A stretch of 64,000 nt of DNA. Origin: Ferrovibrio terrae_A (GTDB taxonomy: Bacteria > Pseudomonadota > Alphaproteobacteria > Ferrovibrionales > Ferrovibrionaceae). Numbering within the stretch: the first letter of the stretch is position 1; every line of letters begins with the position of its first letter. Both the position numbers and the translations under genes were made by a program. The stretch lies in contig NZ_CALSAN010000010.1 in assembly GCF_943372915.1 (NCBI RefSeq), positions 85,817 through 149,816 on the forward strand, given 5' to 3'. The notes under the pieces are model-generated. The model saw only the letters and a list, made by a program, of their open reading frames with translations. It had not been told where the DNA came from and searched no databases. This document shows, one piece after another, positions 34,600 to 42,768 of the stretch.

Positions 34600-36435
34600 T
34601 CAGTCGAGTTCGAAGTTGTTCTTGTAATCCAGCCTCAGGGCCGGATTCTGAACTTCCTTGCGCAACAGGCAATTGCCCACCACCAGCACCTCGATCTCCG
34701 AGCCCATGAAGCAGCGGAAGGCGTCTTCCGGGGTGCAGACGATCGGCTCGCCACGCACGTTGAAGCTGGTGTTGACCAGCACTGGACAGCCGGTGGCGGC
34801 CTTGAAGGCCGAGATCAGGCGGTGGAAGCGCGGATTGGTGTCTGCATGCACGGTTTGCAGCCGTGCTGAATAGTCGACATGGGTAACGGCTGGTATGTCG
34901 GACCGCGGTACGTTCAGCTTGTCGATGCCGAACAACTGCTCCTCGGCGGCGGTCATCTGGCGCCGGCGTTCCTTTCGGATCGGCGCTACCATCAGCATGT
35001 AGGGCGAATCTTCTCCGAACTCGAACCAGTCGGACAGATCCTCGCGCAGCACTGCCGGAGCGAACGGGCGGAAGCTTTCGCGATACTTCACTTTCAGATT
35101 GAGGGTCTTCTGCATCGCAGGCGAACGCGGATCACCCAGGATCGAGCGGTTGCCCAATGCGCGCGGGCCGAATTCCATGCGACCCTGGAACCAGCCCACG
35201 GCCTTGCCGTCGGCGAGGTCAGCCGCCACCGTGCTGAACAGGCTGTCATCGTCGGGTGTGGTGAAGATGGCGCCGGCATTGCGCAGGCGGGTTTCGATGT
35301 CGTCCTGTGCATAGCTGGGGCCCAGATAGCTGCCGACAATATGGTCGCGGCCACTCAGCGGCAGCCGCGGCTTGCCGTAATGCTGGTGCCAAGCGGCAAG
35401 CGCGGCGCCCACCGATCCACCGGCATCACCTGCCGCCGGCTGTACCCAGATATTCTCGAACACCCCCTCGCGTGCCAGCAGGCCGTTGGCGACGCAATTG
35501 AGTGCAACGCCGCCGGCCAGGCAAAGATTCTTGGCGCCGGTCTCACGCTGCACGTTGCGCGCCAGTTTTAGCACAACCTCTTCGGTCACCGCCTGGATCG
35601 AGGCGGCGAGGTCCATATGGCGCTGGTCGAGCCGCTCTTCCGGCTTGCGCGGCGGGCCGCCGAACAGCGCATCGAAGCGCGCATTGGTCATGGTCAGGCC
35701 GGTACAGTAGTTGAAATACCGCATGTCGAGCCGGAACGAGCCATCGTCCTTGATGTCGATCAGGTGATCACGGATCAGCTTGGCGTATTTCGGCTCACCA
35801 TAGGGCGCCAGACCCATCACCTTGTATTCGCCGGAATTGACCTTGAAGCCGGTGTAATAGGTGAAGGCGGAATACAGCAGCCCGAGAGAATGCGGGAAGT
35901 GGATTTCCTTGATGATATGCAGGTCGCTGCCGCGGCCATAAGCCAGCGAGGAGGTGGTCCATTCGCCGACGCCGTCCATGGTCAGCACAGCGGCATCTTC
36001 AAAGGGCGAGGGGAAATAGGCGCTGGCGGCGTGGCTGTAATGGTGTTCGGAGAACAGCAGCTTCTTGCGCCATTCCACGTCGGGCCCGATCGCCTTCAGT
36101 TCGGCGTCGAGCAGGCGGCGCTGGAAGAATTTCTCGCCCAGCCACAGCGGCATCGCTTGGCGGAACGAGCTGAAGCCGCGTGGCGCGAAAGCCAGATAGG
36201 TTTCGATCAGGCGTTCGAATTTCAAGAACGGCTTGTCGTAGAAGGCGACATGATCGATCTGATCGGGCGTAATGCCGGCTTCGGCCAGGCAATAACGCAC
36301 GGCATGGCCAGGAAACCCTGAGTCATGCTTCTTGCGGGTGAAACGCTCTTCCTGGGCGGCGGCGACAATGCGGCCGTCATGCAGCAACGCGGCCGCGCTG
36401 TCATGGTAGAACGCAGAAAGGCCCAGGATATACAT
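34600..36435 (-). CDS. carbamoyltransferase (NodU/CmcH/TobZ family)
   Basis: A 611-residue two-domain protein. The N-terminal Kae1-like domain shows LGLSAFYHDSAAALL, the metal-binding EHHYSHAASAYFPSPF and MDGVGEWTTSS; the YrdC-like C-terminal domain contains GRMEFGPRALGNRSIL and NTSFNVRGEPIVCTPEDA. Family members transfer a carbamoyl group, via carbamoyl-AMP, to a hydroxyl of a sugar, antibiotic or polysaccharide. It is convergent with ureE (21-base gap) and the last gene of a minus-strand set with DUF5989, SxtJ-like and SGNH genes, a combination seen in many bacteria in envelope-glycan contexts. The acceptor is unknown. Confidence 0.93.
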   Translation of the reverse strand: MYILGLSAFYHDSAAALLHDGRIVAAAQEERFTRKKHDSGFPGHAVRYCLAEAGITPDQIDHVAFYDKPFLKFERLIETYLAFAPRGFSSFRQAMPLWLGEKFFQRRLLDAELKAIGPDVEWRKKLLFSEHHYSHAASAYFPSPFEDAAVLTMDGVGEWTTSSLAYGRGSDLHIIKEIHFPHSLGLLYSAFTYYTGFKVNSGEYKVMGLAPYGEPKYAKLIRDHLIDIKDDGSFRLDMRYFNYCTGLTMTNARFDALFGGPPRKPEERLDQRHMDLAASIQAVTEEVVLKLARNVQRETGAKNLCLAGGVALNCVANGLLAREGVFENIWVQPAAGDAGGSVGAALAAWHQHYGKPRLPLSGRDHIVGSYLGPSYAQDDIETRLRNAGAIFTTPDDDSLFSTVAADLADGKAVGWFQGRMEFGPRALGNRSILGDPRSPAMQKTLNLKVKYRESFRPFAPAVLREDLSDWFEFGEDSPYMLMVAPIRKERRRQMTAAEEQLFGIDKLNVPRSDIPAVTHVDYSARLQTVHADTNPRFHRLISAFKAATGCPVLVNTSFNVRGEPIVCTPEDAFRCFMGSEIEVLVVGNCLLRKEVQNPALRLDYKNNFELD

Positions 36436-36441
36436 GCCGGA

Positions 36442-36591
36442 TCAGAACAGGGCGTAGATGAACGGCGCCACGACGCTGCCTTTGGCCGCGATGATCAGGC
36501 CGCCGAAGATCAGGCAAATCAGCAGCAGCGGCGCCAGCCAATACTTCTTGCGGGTGCGGATGTAGGACCAGAATTCGGCGAGAAATTCCAT
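36442..36591 (-). CDS. DUF5989 family small membrane protein (49 aa)
   Basis: Reading from the ATG at 36591 gives MEFLAEFWSYIRTRKKYWLA, a single hydrophobic segment (about residues 19-36) and an end in VAPFIYALF, stop at 36442. This is the full DUF5989 pattern: short amphipathic N-terminus, basic RTRKKYW and one transmembrane helix. It sits 6 bases before the carbamoyltransferase start and 4 bases after the SxtJ-like stop, so it is embedded in the operon. Its constant company with carbamoyltransferase and SxtJ genes suggests a membrane anchor or partner; no function is established. Confidence 0.88.
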   Translation of the reverse strand: MEFLAEFWSYIRTRKKYWLAPLLLICLIFGGLIIAAKGSVVAPFIYALF

Positions 36592-36595
36592 GCGA

Positions 36596-37024
36596 TCAAA
36601 ATCCGAATTTCATTGAATCTTTGGCAGGTGCTGGCTGTTCACGGGCAATCCAGTAGGTCGTCGCCTTGTGGTCGAAACCCATCTTGATCGGGAGCTTCCC
36701 GAGCAGCCGCATCACCAGGTTGGCCGGCAGGAACAGGCCGAAGAAGATCAGGCCCATCAGCAGCGGCGAGGTGACATGGTGCAGCAGGCCGCCCAATTTC
36801 ATCCAGCCGGCAAGCGGCCAGCGCAGTAGGGCCGGCAGCGCCAGGGCGATGAGCAGCAGCAGACCGGCGACAACCAGGCACCACAGCACCGGCGCAGCGC
36901 CGTGCAGCAGCGGCAGGAGGCCGAAGCCGGCGAACACCACGCCCAGAAGAATACCGAATTGCCGCTCTTTGCCCACGTTGCCTACCTTTCCGGCGATGCC
37001 GGCTGTCGGGGGCGTTGATAGCAC
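36596..37024 (-). CDS. SxtJ-like membrane protein
   Basis: A 142-residue protein with three to four hydrophobic segments (about residues 23-45, 47-68 and 85-107) and the ERQFG motif before the first helix plus a KMGFDHKATTYWIAR tail typical of the SxtJ family, named from a saxitoxin cluster but widespread with carbamoyltransferases. The start is uncertain: GTG at 37024 gives 142 residues, while GTG at 36976 has a better ribosome binding site (GGAAAGG) and gives 126. Function unknown. Confidence 0.82.
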   Translation of the reverse strand: MLSTPPTAGIAGKVGNVGKERQFGILLGVVFAGFGLLPLLHGAAPVLWCLVVAGLLLLIALALPALLRWPLAGWMKLGGLLHHVTSPLLMGLIFFGLFLPANLVMRLLGKLPIKMGFDHKATTYWIAREQPAPAKDSMKFGF

Positions 37025-37030
37025 CGAAAA

Positions 37031-38374
37031 CTAGCGCTGCACAACCGATGACAGGATCTCGGCGGTCAGGCGGTTGCCTGCCGGCGTGAAATGCCCGCCG
37101 CCGCTGCCAAAGGCATACAGGGCTCTGTAATCTGGGGTTTTCTGGAATTCCGGCTTCAGATCCAGATAGCGCAGTCCGGCGGCCGCTACCCGGGCGCGGG
37201 TTTCACGCTCCAGCGCGTCGTCGCCGCTTTTACCGATCTGCTGGACGGCAGGAATGTTAACAATCACCAGTTCCGCCCCCATGGTACGCACGGTGTCGCG
37301 TGCGCGCTCCAGACTGCGCTGGAACAGCGGAAAATCGGTATCCTCCACCGTGTTGCGGGCCAGACCGAAGGCGCTCCGCAGGGCATAGAGTCGCAGGCTG
37401 CGCAGCAGGAATTTCGGCTGGGTGATGTAGCGGCTAAAATTCCGCTTGGCTGGTGCCGGCGGATAGGCTTCGTCTTCCAGCTTGCGCAGAGCAGTGCCGA
37501 TCTCGGCGCTACGGCCGGCCAGGTTCTGGCGGTAGTCCGGCTGCTCGACATATCGGATCGGCAGCGGCATCGCCTTCAACTGCATCAGGCCGCTCAGGTC
37601 GTTGCCGGCGAAGTGCATCCAGAATACATAGCGGGCCCGCTTGTTGCTGGCGTATTCGACGATACTTGCCAGGTTGAGCAGGGGCTCGTTGCCGCCGATA
37701 CCGATGTTGAGCACCCGCAGGCCCTGCTGGCGCAGGATGGCGGCAAACCCGCCGGTCACGGCGTCGCATTCTCCGAAGGTGTAGGAATCGCCGACGATGA
37801 CGGCATCATAGGGTTCGGTTTCGTCCCATACCGCGTCAGGATTGTTGAAGCCGTGTCGGTCGGCCTGCACCACTAGCCAGGGGCCGAATTCGTTGCAGGT
37901 CACGACGGTGGCGCCGGGCACCGTGCCGATCGGCAGCAGTCTGGCATCGCTGATCATGCGGATGAACGGCACCGCGTCTTTGCCCTCGCGGCGCAGATCC
38001 GCCACCACCTCAGCCTTGCTGCGGGTATCGAGCGGATAGCCCAGATTGCGTGCCGCATCCACGATCTTGGCATTGCGGTCGAATTCGAAATTCTGCAGAT
38101 AGATCTCGCTGGCCAGCAGGCCAATATAGCCGGCCACCAGCATGAGCAGGCAGAATAGCTGATCGATGCGCGGATGCAGGGCGCAGAGCGCCAGAATCAC
38201 CGCGATTGCCAGCAGGGGCAGCAAGTAATACAGCGCTGCCTCTGTCCAGGCTGCCGCATCCTGCAGACTGCCCCAACGATTGCCGAGGGCGTACAGCATG
38301 GTCAGCACGGTCGCCGCGGCGCCAAGCAGAAGTAGGCGCTGAGCGACGCCTTGGATCGAAGCAAACGGTTTCAT
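37031..38374 (-). CDS. SGNH/GDSL-like hydrolase with N-terminal membrane region
   Basis: A 447-residue protein with three hydrophobic segments in the first 95 residues followed by an extracytoplasmic SGNH-type domain. The block I motif is VIVGDSYTFGECDAV with the nucleophile Ser, block III-like FAGNDLSG has the Asn, and GGGHFTPAGNRL carries the distal His. Such proteins add or remove acyl groups on glycans. First gene of the minus-strand cassette that ends with the carbamoyltransferase; together they may decorate a surface glycan with carbamoyl and acyl groups, which is inference. Confidence 0.8.
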   Translation of the reverse strand: MKPFASIQGVAQRLLLLGAAATVLTMLYALGNRWGSLQDAAAWTEAALYYLLPLLAIAVILALCALHPRIDQLFCLLMLVAGYIGLLASEIYLQNFEFDRNAKIVDAARNLGYPLDTRSKAEVVADLRREGKDAVPFIRMISDARLLPIGTVPGATVVTCNEFGPWLVVQADRHGFNNPDAVWDETEPYDAVIVGDSYTFGECDAVTGGFAAILRQQGLRVLNIGIGGNEPLLNLASIVEYASNKRARYVFWMHFAGNDLSGLMQLKAMPLPIRYVEQPDYRQNLAGRSAEIGTALRKLEDEAYPPAPAKRNFSRYITQPKFLLRSLRLYALRSAFGLARNTVEDTDFPLFQRSLERARDTVRTMGAELVIVNIPAVQQIGKSGDDALERETRARVAAAGLRYLDLKPEFQKTPDYRALYAFGSGGGHFTPAGNRLTAEILSSVVQR

Positions 38375-38522
38375 GGAGCGAGAGCTGGATTGAAGATTTG
38401 CTCATTTTTGCAGGCGAACCTGGAAAAAACAATAGCGGGGCAGTCTAGCACGCGCCGCGCAGGTGTGGGAAATTGGCACAAGATTCGGAGTTTGGCAGGC
38501 ATATGATCAATACGGGGTGGAT

Positions 38523-39224
38523 GTGAGTAGCAGCACGACGCGCGATCTCTACCGCCTGCTGGCCTGGTTCTCGCCGAGCTACCCGATCGGCGCCTTTTCC
38601 TACAGCCATGGCATCGAATTCGCAGTCGAAAGCGGCCGGGTCACCGATCTTGCCACCCTCGTCCAGTGGATCGGCCATATCCTGCGCCATGGCGCCGGCT
38701 GGGTCGATGCCGTGCTGCTGAAAGAGGCGTATGCCGCCGCCGAAGACACCGCCCGGCTCGATGACCTGGCCGATCTGGCAGCTGCCTGGCGCGGCAGTGC
38801 CGAAATGGCGCTGGAAAGCTGCCAGCAGGGCGGTTCCTACCTCAGTGTCACCCGCACCGCCTGGGACCGGAAAGACAGCGGGCCATCCAGACTCGATGCC
38901 CTGGCGGCCATCCGCAGCGACAAGCCGGTGCCGCTGTGTATCGCGGTCGGGGTCGCCGCTGCCGATCATGGCCTGGCGATCGAGGCCGTACTGGCTGCCT
39001 ATCTGCATGCCTTTGCCGCCAACCTGGTCTCGGCCGCCGTGCGCCTGATCCCGCTCGGCCAGACTGATGGCCAGCGTGCGCTCAGCCAGCTGATGCCGGT
39101 GGTGGACAGCGTGGTGCCCTGCGCACGCGCCTGTGCGCTGGAGGATTGCGGCACGGCCTCGCCGATGGTCGATCTTATGTCTATGATGCACGAAACCCAG
39201 TATACGAGGCTGTTCCGCTCATGA
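38523..39224 (+). CDS. ureF: urease accessory protein UreF
   Basis: A 233-residue UreF (from GTG 38523) with RLLAWFSPSYPIGAFSYSHG near residue 12, TRTAWDRK-like central region and the C-terminal SPMVDLMSMMHETQYTRLFRS, which closely matches the family end. No ATG is available; GTG codons at 38517 and 38523 are both usable, with GGGG just upstream, and a longer GTG start at 38463 is less likely. It is separated from ureE by the 3.8-kb cassette and so must have its own promoter in 38375-38522. Its stop overlaps ureG (ATGA). Confidence 0.9.
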   Translation: MSSSTTRDLYRLLAWFSPSYPIGAFSYSHGIEFAVESGRVTDLATLVQWIGHILRHGAGWVDAVLLKEAYAAAEDTARLDDLADLAAAWRGSAEMALESCQQGGSYLSVTRTAWDRKDSGPSRLDALAAIRSDKPVPLCIAVGVAAADHGLAIEAVLAAYLHAFAANLVSAAVRLIPLGQTDGQRALSQLMPVVDSVVPCARACALEDCGTASPMVDLMSMMHETQYTRLFRS

Positions 39225-39847
39225 GTGCGAATCCCCCCAGCAGCAATCCCCTGCGCGTCGGTATCGGCGGCCCGGTCGGCTCGGGCAAGACCGCGCTGGT
39301 CGAACGGCTCTGCCGATACTTACGCGACGATTGGAACATTGCCGTCGTCACCAACGACATCTACACCAAGGAAGATGCCGAATTCCTCACCCGGGCCGGC
39401 GCGCTCGATCCGACCCGTATCGCCGGCGTCGAGACCGGCGGCTGCCCGCATACGGCGATCCGCGAGGATGCCTCGATCAACCTCGCCGCGGTCGCCGACA
39501 TGCAGAAGCGCTTCCCTGGCCTCGATGTGATCTTCGTCGAATCCGGTGGCGACAACCTGGCCGCCACCTTCTCGCCGGAACTCGCCGATATCACCATCTA
39601 TGTGATCGACGTTTCGGCCGGCGACAAGATTCCGCGCAAGGGCGGACCTGGTATCACGCGCTCGGATCTGCTGGTGATCAACAAGATCGATCTCGCCCCG
39701 CTGGTCGGCGCCTCGCTGGAGGTGATGGACCGTGATTCCAGGAAGATGCGTGGCGCCCGGCCCTTCATCTTCGCCAACCTGAAGGCGGAGCAGGGCGTCG
39801 CCGAGATCGCCGATTTCATCCTGAAAAGTGGTGGGCTGAAGGAATAG
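39221..39847 (+). CDS. ureG: urease accessory GTPase UreG
   Basis: A 208-residue SIMIBI-class GTPase: P-loop GIGGPVGSGKTALVE, VTNDIYTKEDAEFL, the metal-binding ETGGCPHTAIREDAS (Cys-Pro-His) and the guanine motif NKIDLAP. It supplies GTP hydrolysis for nickel insertion. The ATG at 39221 overlaps the ureF stop; upstream in-frame codons lie inside ureF. Confidence 0.96.
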   Translation: MSANPPSSNPLRVGIGGPVGSGKTALVERLCRYLRDDWNIAVVTNDIYTKEDAEFLTRAGALDPTRIAGVETGGCPHTAIREDASINLAAVADMQKRFPGLDVIFVESGGDNLAATFSPELADITIYVIDVSAGDKIPRKGGPGITRSDLLVINKIDLAPLVGASLEVMDRDSRKMRGARPFIFANLKAEQGVAEIADFILKSGGLKE

Positions 39848-39850
39848 GCC

Positions 39851-40249
39851 ATGCTCGACCGGCTGCCTCCAGCCCTCGATCCACGCCGTCGCATGGCGCG
39901 ACAGCCGTATTTTGCCTTCCATCTGGCGATGCTTCTGCTGCTCCTGCTGCTGTTCATTCTGCTCTACATTCTTGGGACACTGCTGCCGGGACTGGTCGAT
40001 ACTCTGGAAGAATCGTGGCTCTACGAGATCGTCGCCGGAGCCATCGGCCTGCTGCTTACTCTTCTAGGCCTCACCGTGGTGGCACGGCGCTGCCACGATA
40101 TCGGCTGGACCGGCTGGGCTGCGCTGCTGATTTTGATTCCTTTCCTCGGCACCGCCTTTTGGCTGGCCTTGTTTGTGATTCCGGGCACTCGTGGCCAGAA
40201 TGCCTATGGACCTGACCCCCGGTTCGAGGGCGCCCCACCACCTGATTGA
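39851..40249 (+). CDS. DUF805 family membrane protein
   Basis: A 132-residue inner-membrane protein with three to four hydrophobic segments (about residues 24-48, 60-78 and 88-108) and the DUF805 hallmark ARRCHDIGWTGWAALLILIP. It begins 3 bases after ureG, so it is probably co-transcribed, though DUF805 genes have no known link to urease. The N-terminal cytoplasmic RRRMARQPYF is also typical. Function unknown. Confidence 0.78.
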   Translation: MLDRLPPALDPRRRMARQPYFAFHLAMLLLLLLLFILLYILGTLLPGLVDTLEESWLYEIVAGAIGLLLTLLGLTVVARRCHDIGWTGWAALLILIPFLGTAFWLALFVIPGTRGQNAYGPDPRFEGAPPPD

Positions 40250-40297
40250 CCTCAGAGGTAATTGTCGGCTTTACCGCCCGGGCGTAAGCTCCAGGCC

Positions 40298-41143
40298 ATG
40301 AACGGCATGATGGCTTTCGCACCAGCGCGGCAGGCCCGCCCGCAATTCCCCGACCTGCTGCGCCACTGGCGCAGTGAACGGCGCATGAGCCAGCTGGGTC
40401 TGGCCACCGAAGCCGGCATCTCCGCGCGCCATCTCTGCTTCCTGGAAAAGGGCCGCTCACAGCCGAGCCGCGAGATGGTCGTGCTGCTGGCCCAGGTGCT
40501 CGATATCCCGCTCGCCGGGCAGAATGCCCTGCTGGTTGCCGCCGGCTTCGCGCCACTGTTTCACGAAACCGGCCTCGATGCGCCCGAACTCGCCTCGGTG
40601 CAGCAGGCGCTGGACGCCATGCTGGCACAGCAGGAGCCATTCCCCGCTCTGGTGGTCGACGAGGCCTGGGAGGTGCGCCAGCGCAACGCCGCCGCCGGCC
40701 GCATCCTCGGCGCGCTGCGCCCGCATTACGATGTCCCGGAGCGGCTCGCCCATAATGCCATGCATGTCATGTGTCATCCCGGCGGCATGCGGCCGTTCAT
40801 GCCGAACTGGGCGGACTTCGTCGCCGCCTATCTGCAGGTGCTGCATCGCGAGGCCACCCAGGGCCTGAGCCAGACAGCGGCAAGGCTGCGCGACGAGCTG
40901 CTGTACTACCCCGATATGCCGGCGGCATTTGCAGCGCCGAAAGCCGATCATCCGATGGTGCCGATGCATCTGCGCATCGGCCGGCATGAGCTGTCCTTCT
41001 TCGTCACGCTCACCACCTTCGCCATGCCGCGCGATGTCACGCTGCAGCAGATCAAGATCGAATGTTTCTTCCCCGCCGATGCCATGACCGCGGCGCTGGC
41101 GCGTGCGCTGGCGGCGCAGCCAGAGCTTTCGCTGTTCGACTGA
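40298..41143 (+). CDS. XRE-family regulator with MmyB-like ligand-binding domain
   Basis: A 281-residue protein: helix-turn-helix at about residues 20-70 (RRMSQLGLATEAGISARHLC, then FLEKGRSQPSREMVVLLA), then the MmyB/PAS-like domain (about 105-275) with FPALVVDEAWEVRQRNAA and LLYYPDMPA. Members of this group usually control one adjacent metabolic gene in response to a small molecule. The next gene on the strand, a SnoaL-like protein, is the natural target. ATG 40298 and 40307 are both possible. Confidence 0.87.
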   Translation: MNGMMAFAPARQARPQFPDLLRHWRSERRMSQLGLATEAGISARHLCFLEKGRSQPSREMVVLLAQVLDIPLAGQNALLVAAGFAPLFHETGLDAPELASVQQALDAMLAQQEPFPALVVDEAWEVRQRNAAAGRILGALRPHYDVPERLAHNAMHVMCHPGGMRPFMPNWADFVAAYLQVLHREATQGLSQTAARLRDELLYYPDMPAAFAAPKADHPMVPMHLRIGRHELSFFVTLTTFAMPRDVTLQQIKIECFFPADAMTAALARALAAQPELSLFD

Positions 41144-41226
41144 CCTGCCCTGAATTGACGCCGCACGTAATTGCCTGAAGGCACGGCAATGCGCGACACA
41201 GACCTCTCATGAACCAGAGGGGTGCC

Positions 41227-41721
41227 ATGTCCATGAATATCCAGCTCGCCAACAATCAGCCGATGAATGCGCCGCCGATGAGCTCTCTGGCTGCACTGCG
41301 CCGGCTGAACGCCACCTTCATCCATAATTTCGTCACCAATGATGTGGTGTCGCATTCGGCCATCATTCACCCGCGCTTCGTCTGCATCATGCCCGATGGC
41401 AGCCGCATGTATCGTGCCGATTACCTGGCCTACTGGGCGACCGGCTTCGATCCGGACGTAATCACCTACTGGGATTACCGCGACGAACGGATCGAGATTT
41501 TCGGCGATACAGCCCTTGTCAGCGCCACCACCTGCTACACGCGGCGCAAGGATGGCGTGGCCAAATCCGGCATGACCTTCTACACCGATACGTATGTGCA
41601 GGAGAACGGCCTGTGGCAGTGTATCCAGGCGCAGCTGACATCCTTGCAGCCGGAATATTTCCCGCCGGACGATACCGTGATTCGGCGCTATCACCGCGGC
41701 AAGCTGAAAGAGCAGGTCTGA
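41227..41721 (+). CDS. SnoaL/NTF2-like protein
   Basis: A 164-residue protein with the alpha+beta barrel pattern of SnoaL-like or DUF4440 proteins: an N-terminal helix containing NATFIHNFVTNDV, the HPRFVCIMPDGSRMYRADYL pocket region, and paired strands TALVSATTCYTRR and TFYTDTYVQENGLWQCIQAQ. AGAGGGG precedes ATG 41227. It may be a small isomerase, cyclase or ligand-binding protein; no catalytic residues can be assigned. It lies downstream of an XRE/MmyB regulator, which suggests inducible expression. Confidence 0.75.
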   Translation: MSMNIQLANNQPMNAPPMSSLAALRRLNATFIHNFVTNDVVSHSAIIHPRFVCIMPDGSRMYRADYLAYWATGFDPDVITYWDYRDERIEIFGDTALVSATTCYTRRKDGVAKSGMTFYTDTYVQENGLWQCIQAQLTSLQPEYFPPDDTVIRRYHRGKLKEQV

Positions 41722-41826
41722 CGGATTGCGGGTCTGACCCGGGCTGCCTGACCTGACAGGCCTGATCCGGATGGCTTGAAGCCGGCGCCGTCCCGCGCGT
41801 ATCCTTCCATAAAACAGGGAGGACAC

Positions 41827-42495
41827 ATGCCGGACAAGGTGAGTGAAAAGACCGCCGAGCGTACCGCAGCGCTGGATGCCATTCTGACCCGCAGCCCGGT
41901 GATCCCGGTGCTGGTGGTGGAAGATGCGGCCCATGCCGTGCCGCTGGCCCGTGCCCTGGTGGCGGGCGGCCTCAGTGTGCTGGAAATCACCCTGCGCTCC
42001 AATGCGGCTCTGGAGGCGATCAAACGCATCGCTGCCGAGGTGCCGGATGCCGTCGTCGGTGCCGGCACGGTGCTCAATCCGGCACAGTTCGCCGCCGCCC
42101 AGCTGGCCGGCGCGCGCTTCGTCATCTCGCCCGGCGCCACCGATGCGCTGTATTTCACCGCCAAGGATACCGGCCTGCCCTATCTGCCGGCGGTGGCCAC
42201 GGCGTCGGAGATCATGCGCGCGATGGAGCAGGGCTTCACCCGCGCCAAGTTCTTCCCCGCCGAGAGCAGCGGCGGCGTCGCCGCGCTGAAAAGCCTGAGC
42301 GGGCCGTTCCCGGAGATGAAATTCTGCCCCACCGGCGGCATCACCGAAGCCAACCTGCGCAGCTATACTGTTCTGCCCAATGTGTTTGCTGCCGGCGGTT
42401 CCTGGCTGGCGCCGAAAGACCTGCTGCAGAAGGCCGATTGGGCCGGCATCACCGCGCTGGCCAAAAAGGCCGTCTCCATCGCGAAAGGAAGCTGA
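41827..42495 (+). CDS. eda: 2-dehydro-3-deoxy-phosphogluconate (KDPG/KHG) aldolase
   Basis: A 222-residue class I aldolase: catalytic Glu in VLEITLRS, Schiff-base Lys in RAKFFPAES and phosphate-binding CPTGGITEANL. It splits KDPG to pyruvate and glyceraldehyde 3-phosphate (Entner-Doudoroff) or KHG to pyruvate and glyoxylate. No edd gene is adjacent, so which role dominates is unclear. GGGAGGA precedes the ATG at 41827. It runs into the DUF1272 gene with a 1-base gap. Confidence 0.9.
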   Translation: MPDKVSEKTAERTAALDAILTRSPVIPVLVVEDAAHAVPLARALVAGGLSVLEITLRSNAALEAIKRIAAEVPDAVVGAGTVLNPAQFAAAQLAGARFVISPGATDALYFTAKDTGLPYLPAVATASEIMRAMEQGFTRAKFFPAESSGGVAALKSLSGPFPEMKFCPTGGITEANLRSYTVLPNVFAAGGSWLAPKDLLQKADWAGITALAKKAVSIAKGS

Positions 42496-42496
42496 G

Positions 42497-42748
42497 ATGC
42501 TCGAACTGCGTCCGAACTGCGAATGCTGCAACCGTGACCTGGCACCTGATGCATCCGATGCCATGATCTGCACCTTTGAATGCACCTTCTGCCGGGCCTG
42601 TGCAGAGGGCACGCTGAACGGAACCTGCCCGAACTGCCGCGGCAATCTGGTAACGCGCCCGGTGCGGCCGGCGGCCATGCTGGCGAAATACCCGGCCTCG
42701 CAGAAGCGCGTCTTCAAGGCCGAGGGCTGCGCCGCAGCCGCCGAATAG
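42497..42748 (+). CDS. DUF1272 zinc-ribbon-like protein
   Basis: An 83-residue protein of the DUF1272 family with MLELRPNCECCNRDLAPDA at the start and a set of Cys pairs (CECC, CTFECTFCRAC, CPNCRG) forming a probable zinc-binding fold. AAGGAAG stands before the ATG at 42497. It is 1 base after the aldolase gene and 20 bases before glpK. Function unknown. Confidence 0.85.
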   Translation: MLELRPNCECCNRDLAPDASDAMICTFECTFCRACAEGTLNGTCPNCRGNLVTRPVRPAAMLAKYPASQKRVFKAEGCAAAAE

Positions 42749-42768
42749 CGGCGACGCAAAAGCAGGCC

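Noticed and set aside
38473..38487. Second sigma-54 promoter before ureF (TGGCAC-AAGAT-TCGG)
   Set aside because: The -24 half fits but the -12 half lacks the invariant GC, so it is at best degenerate.
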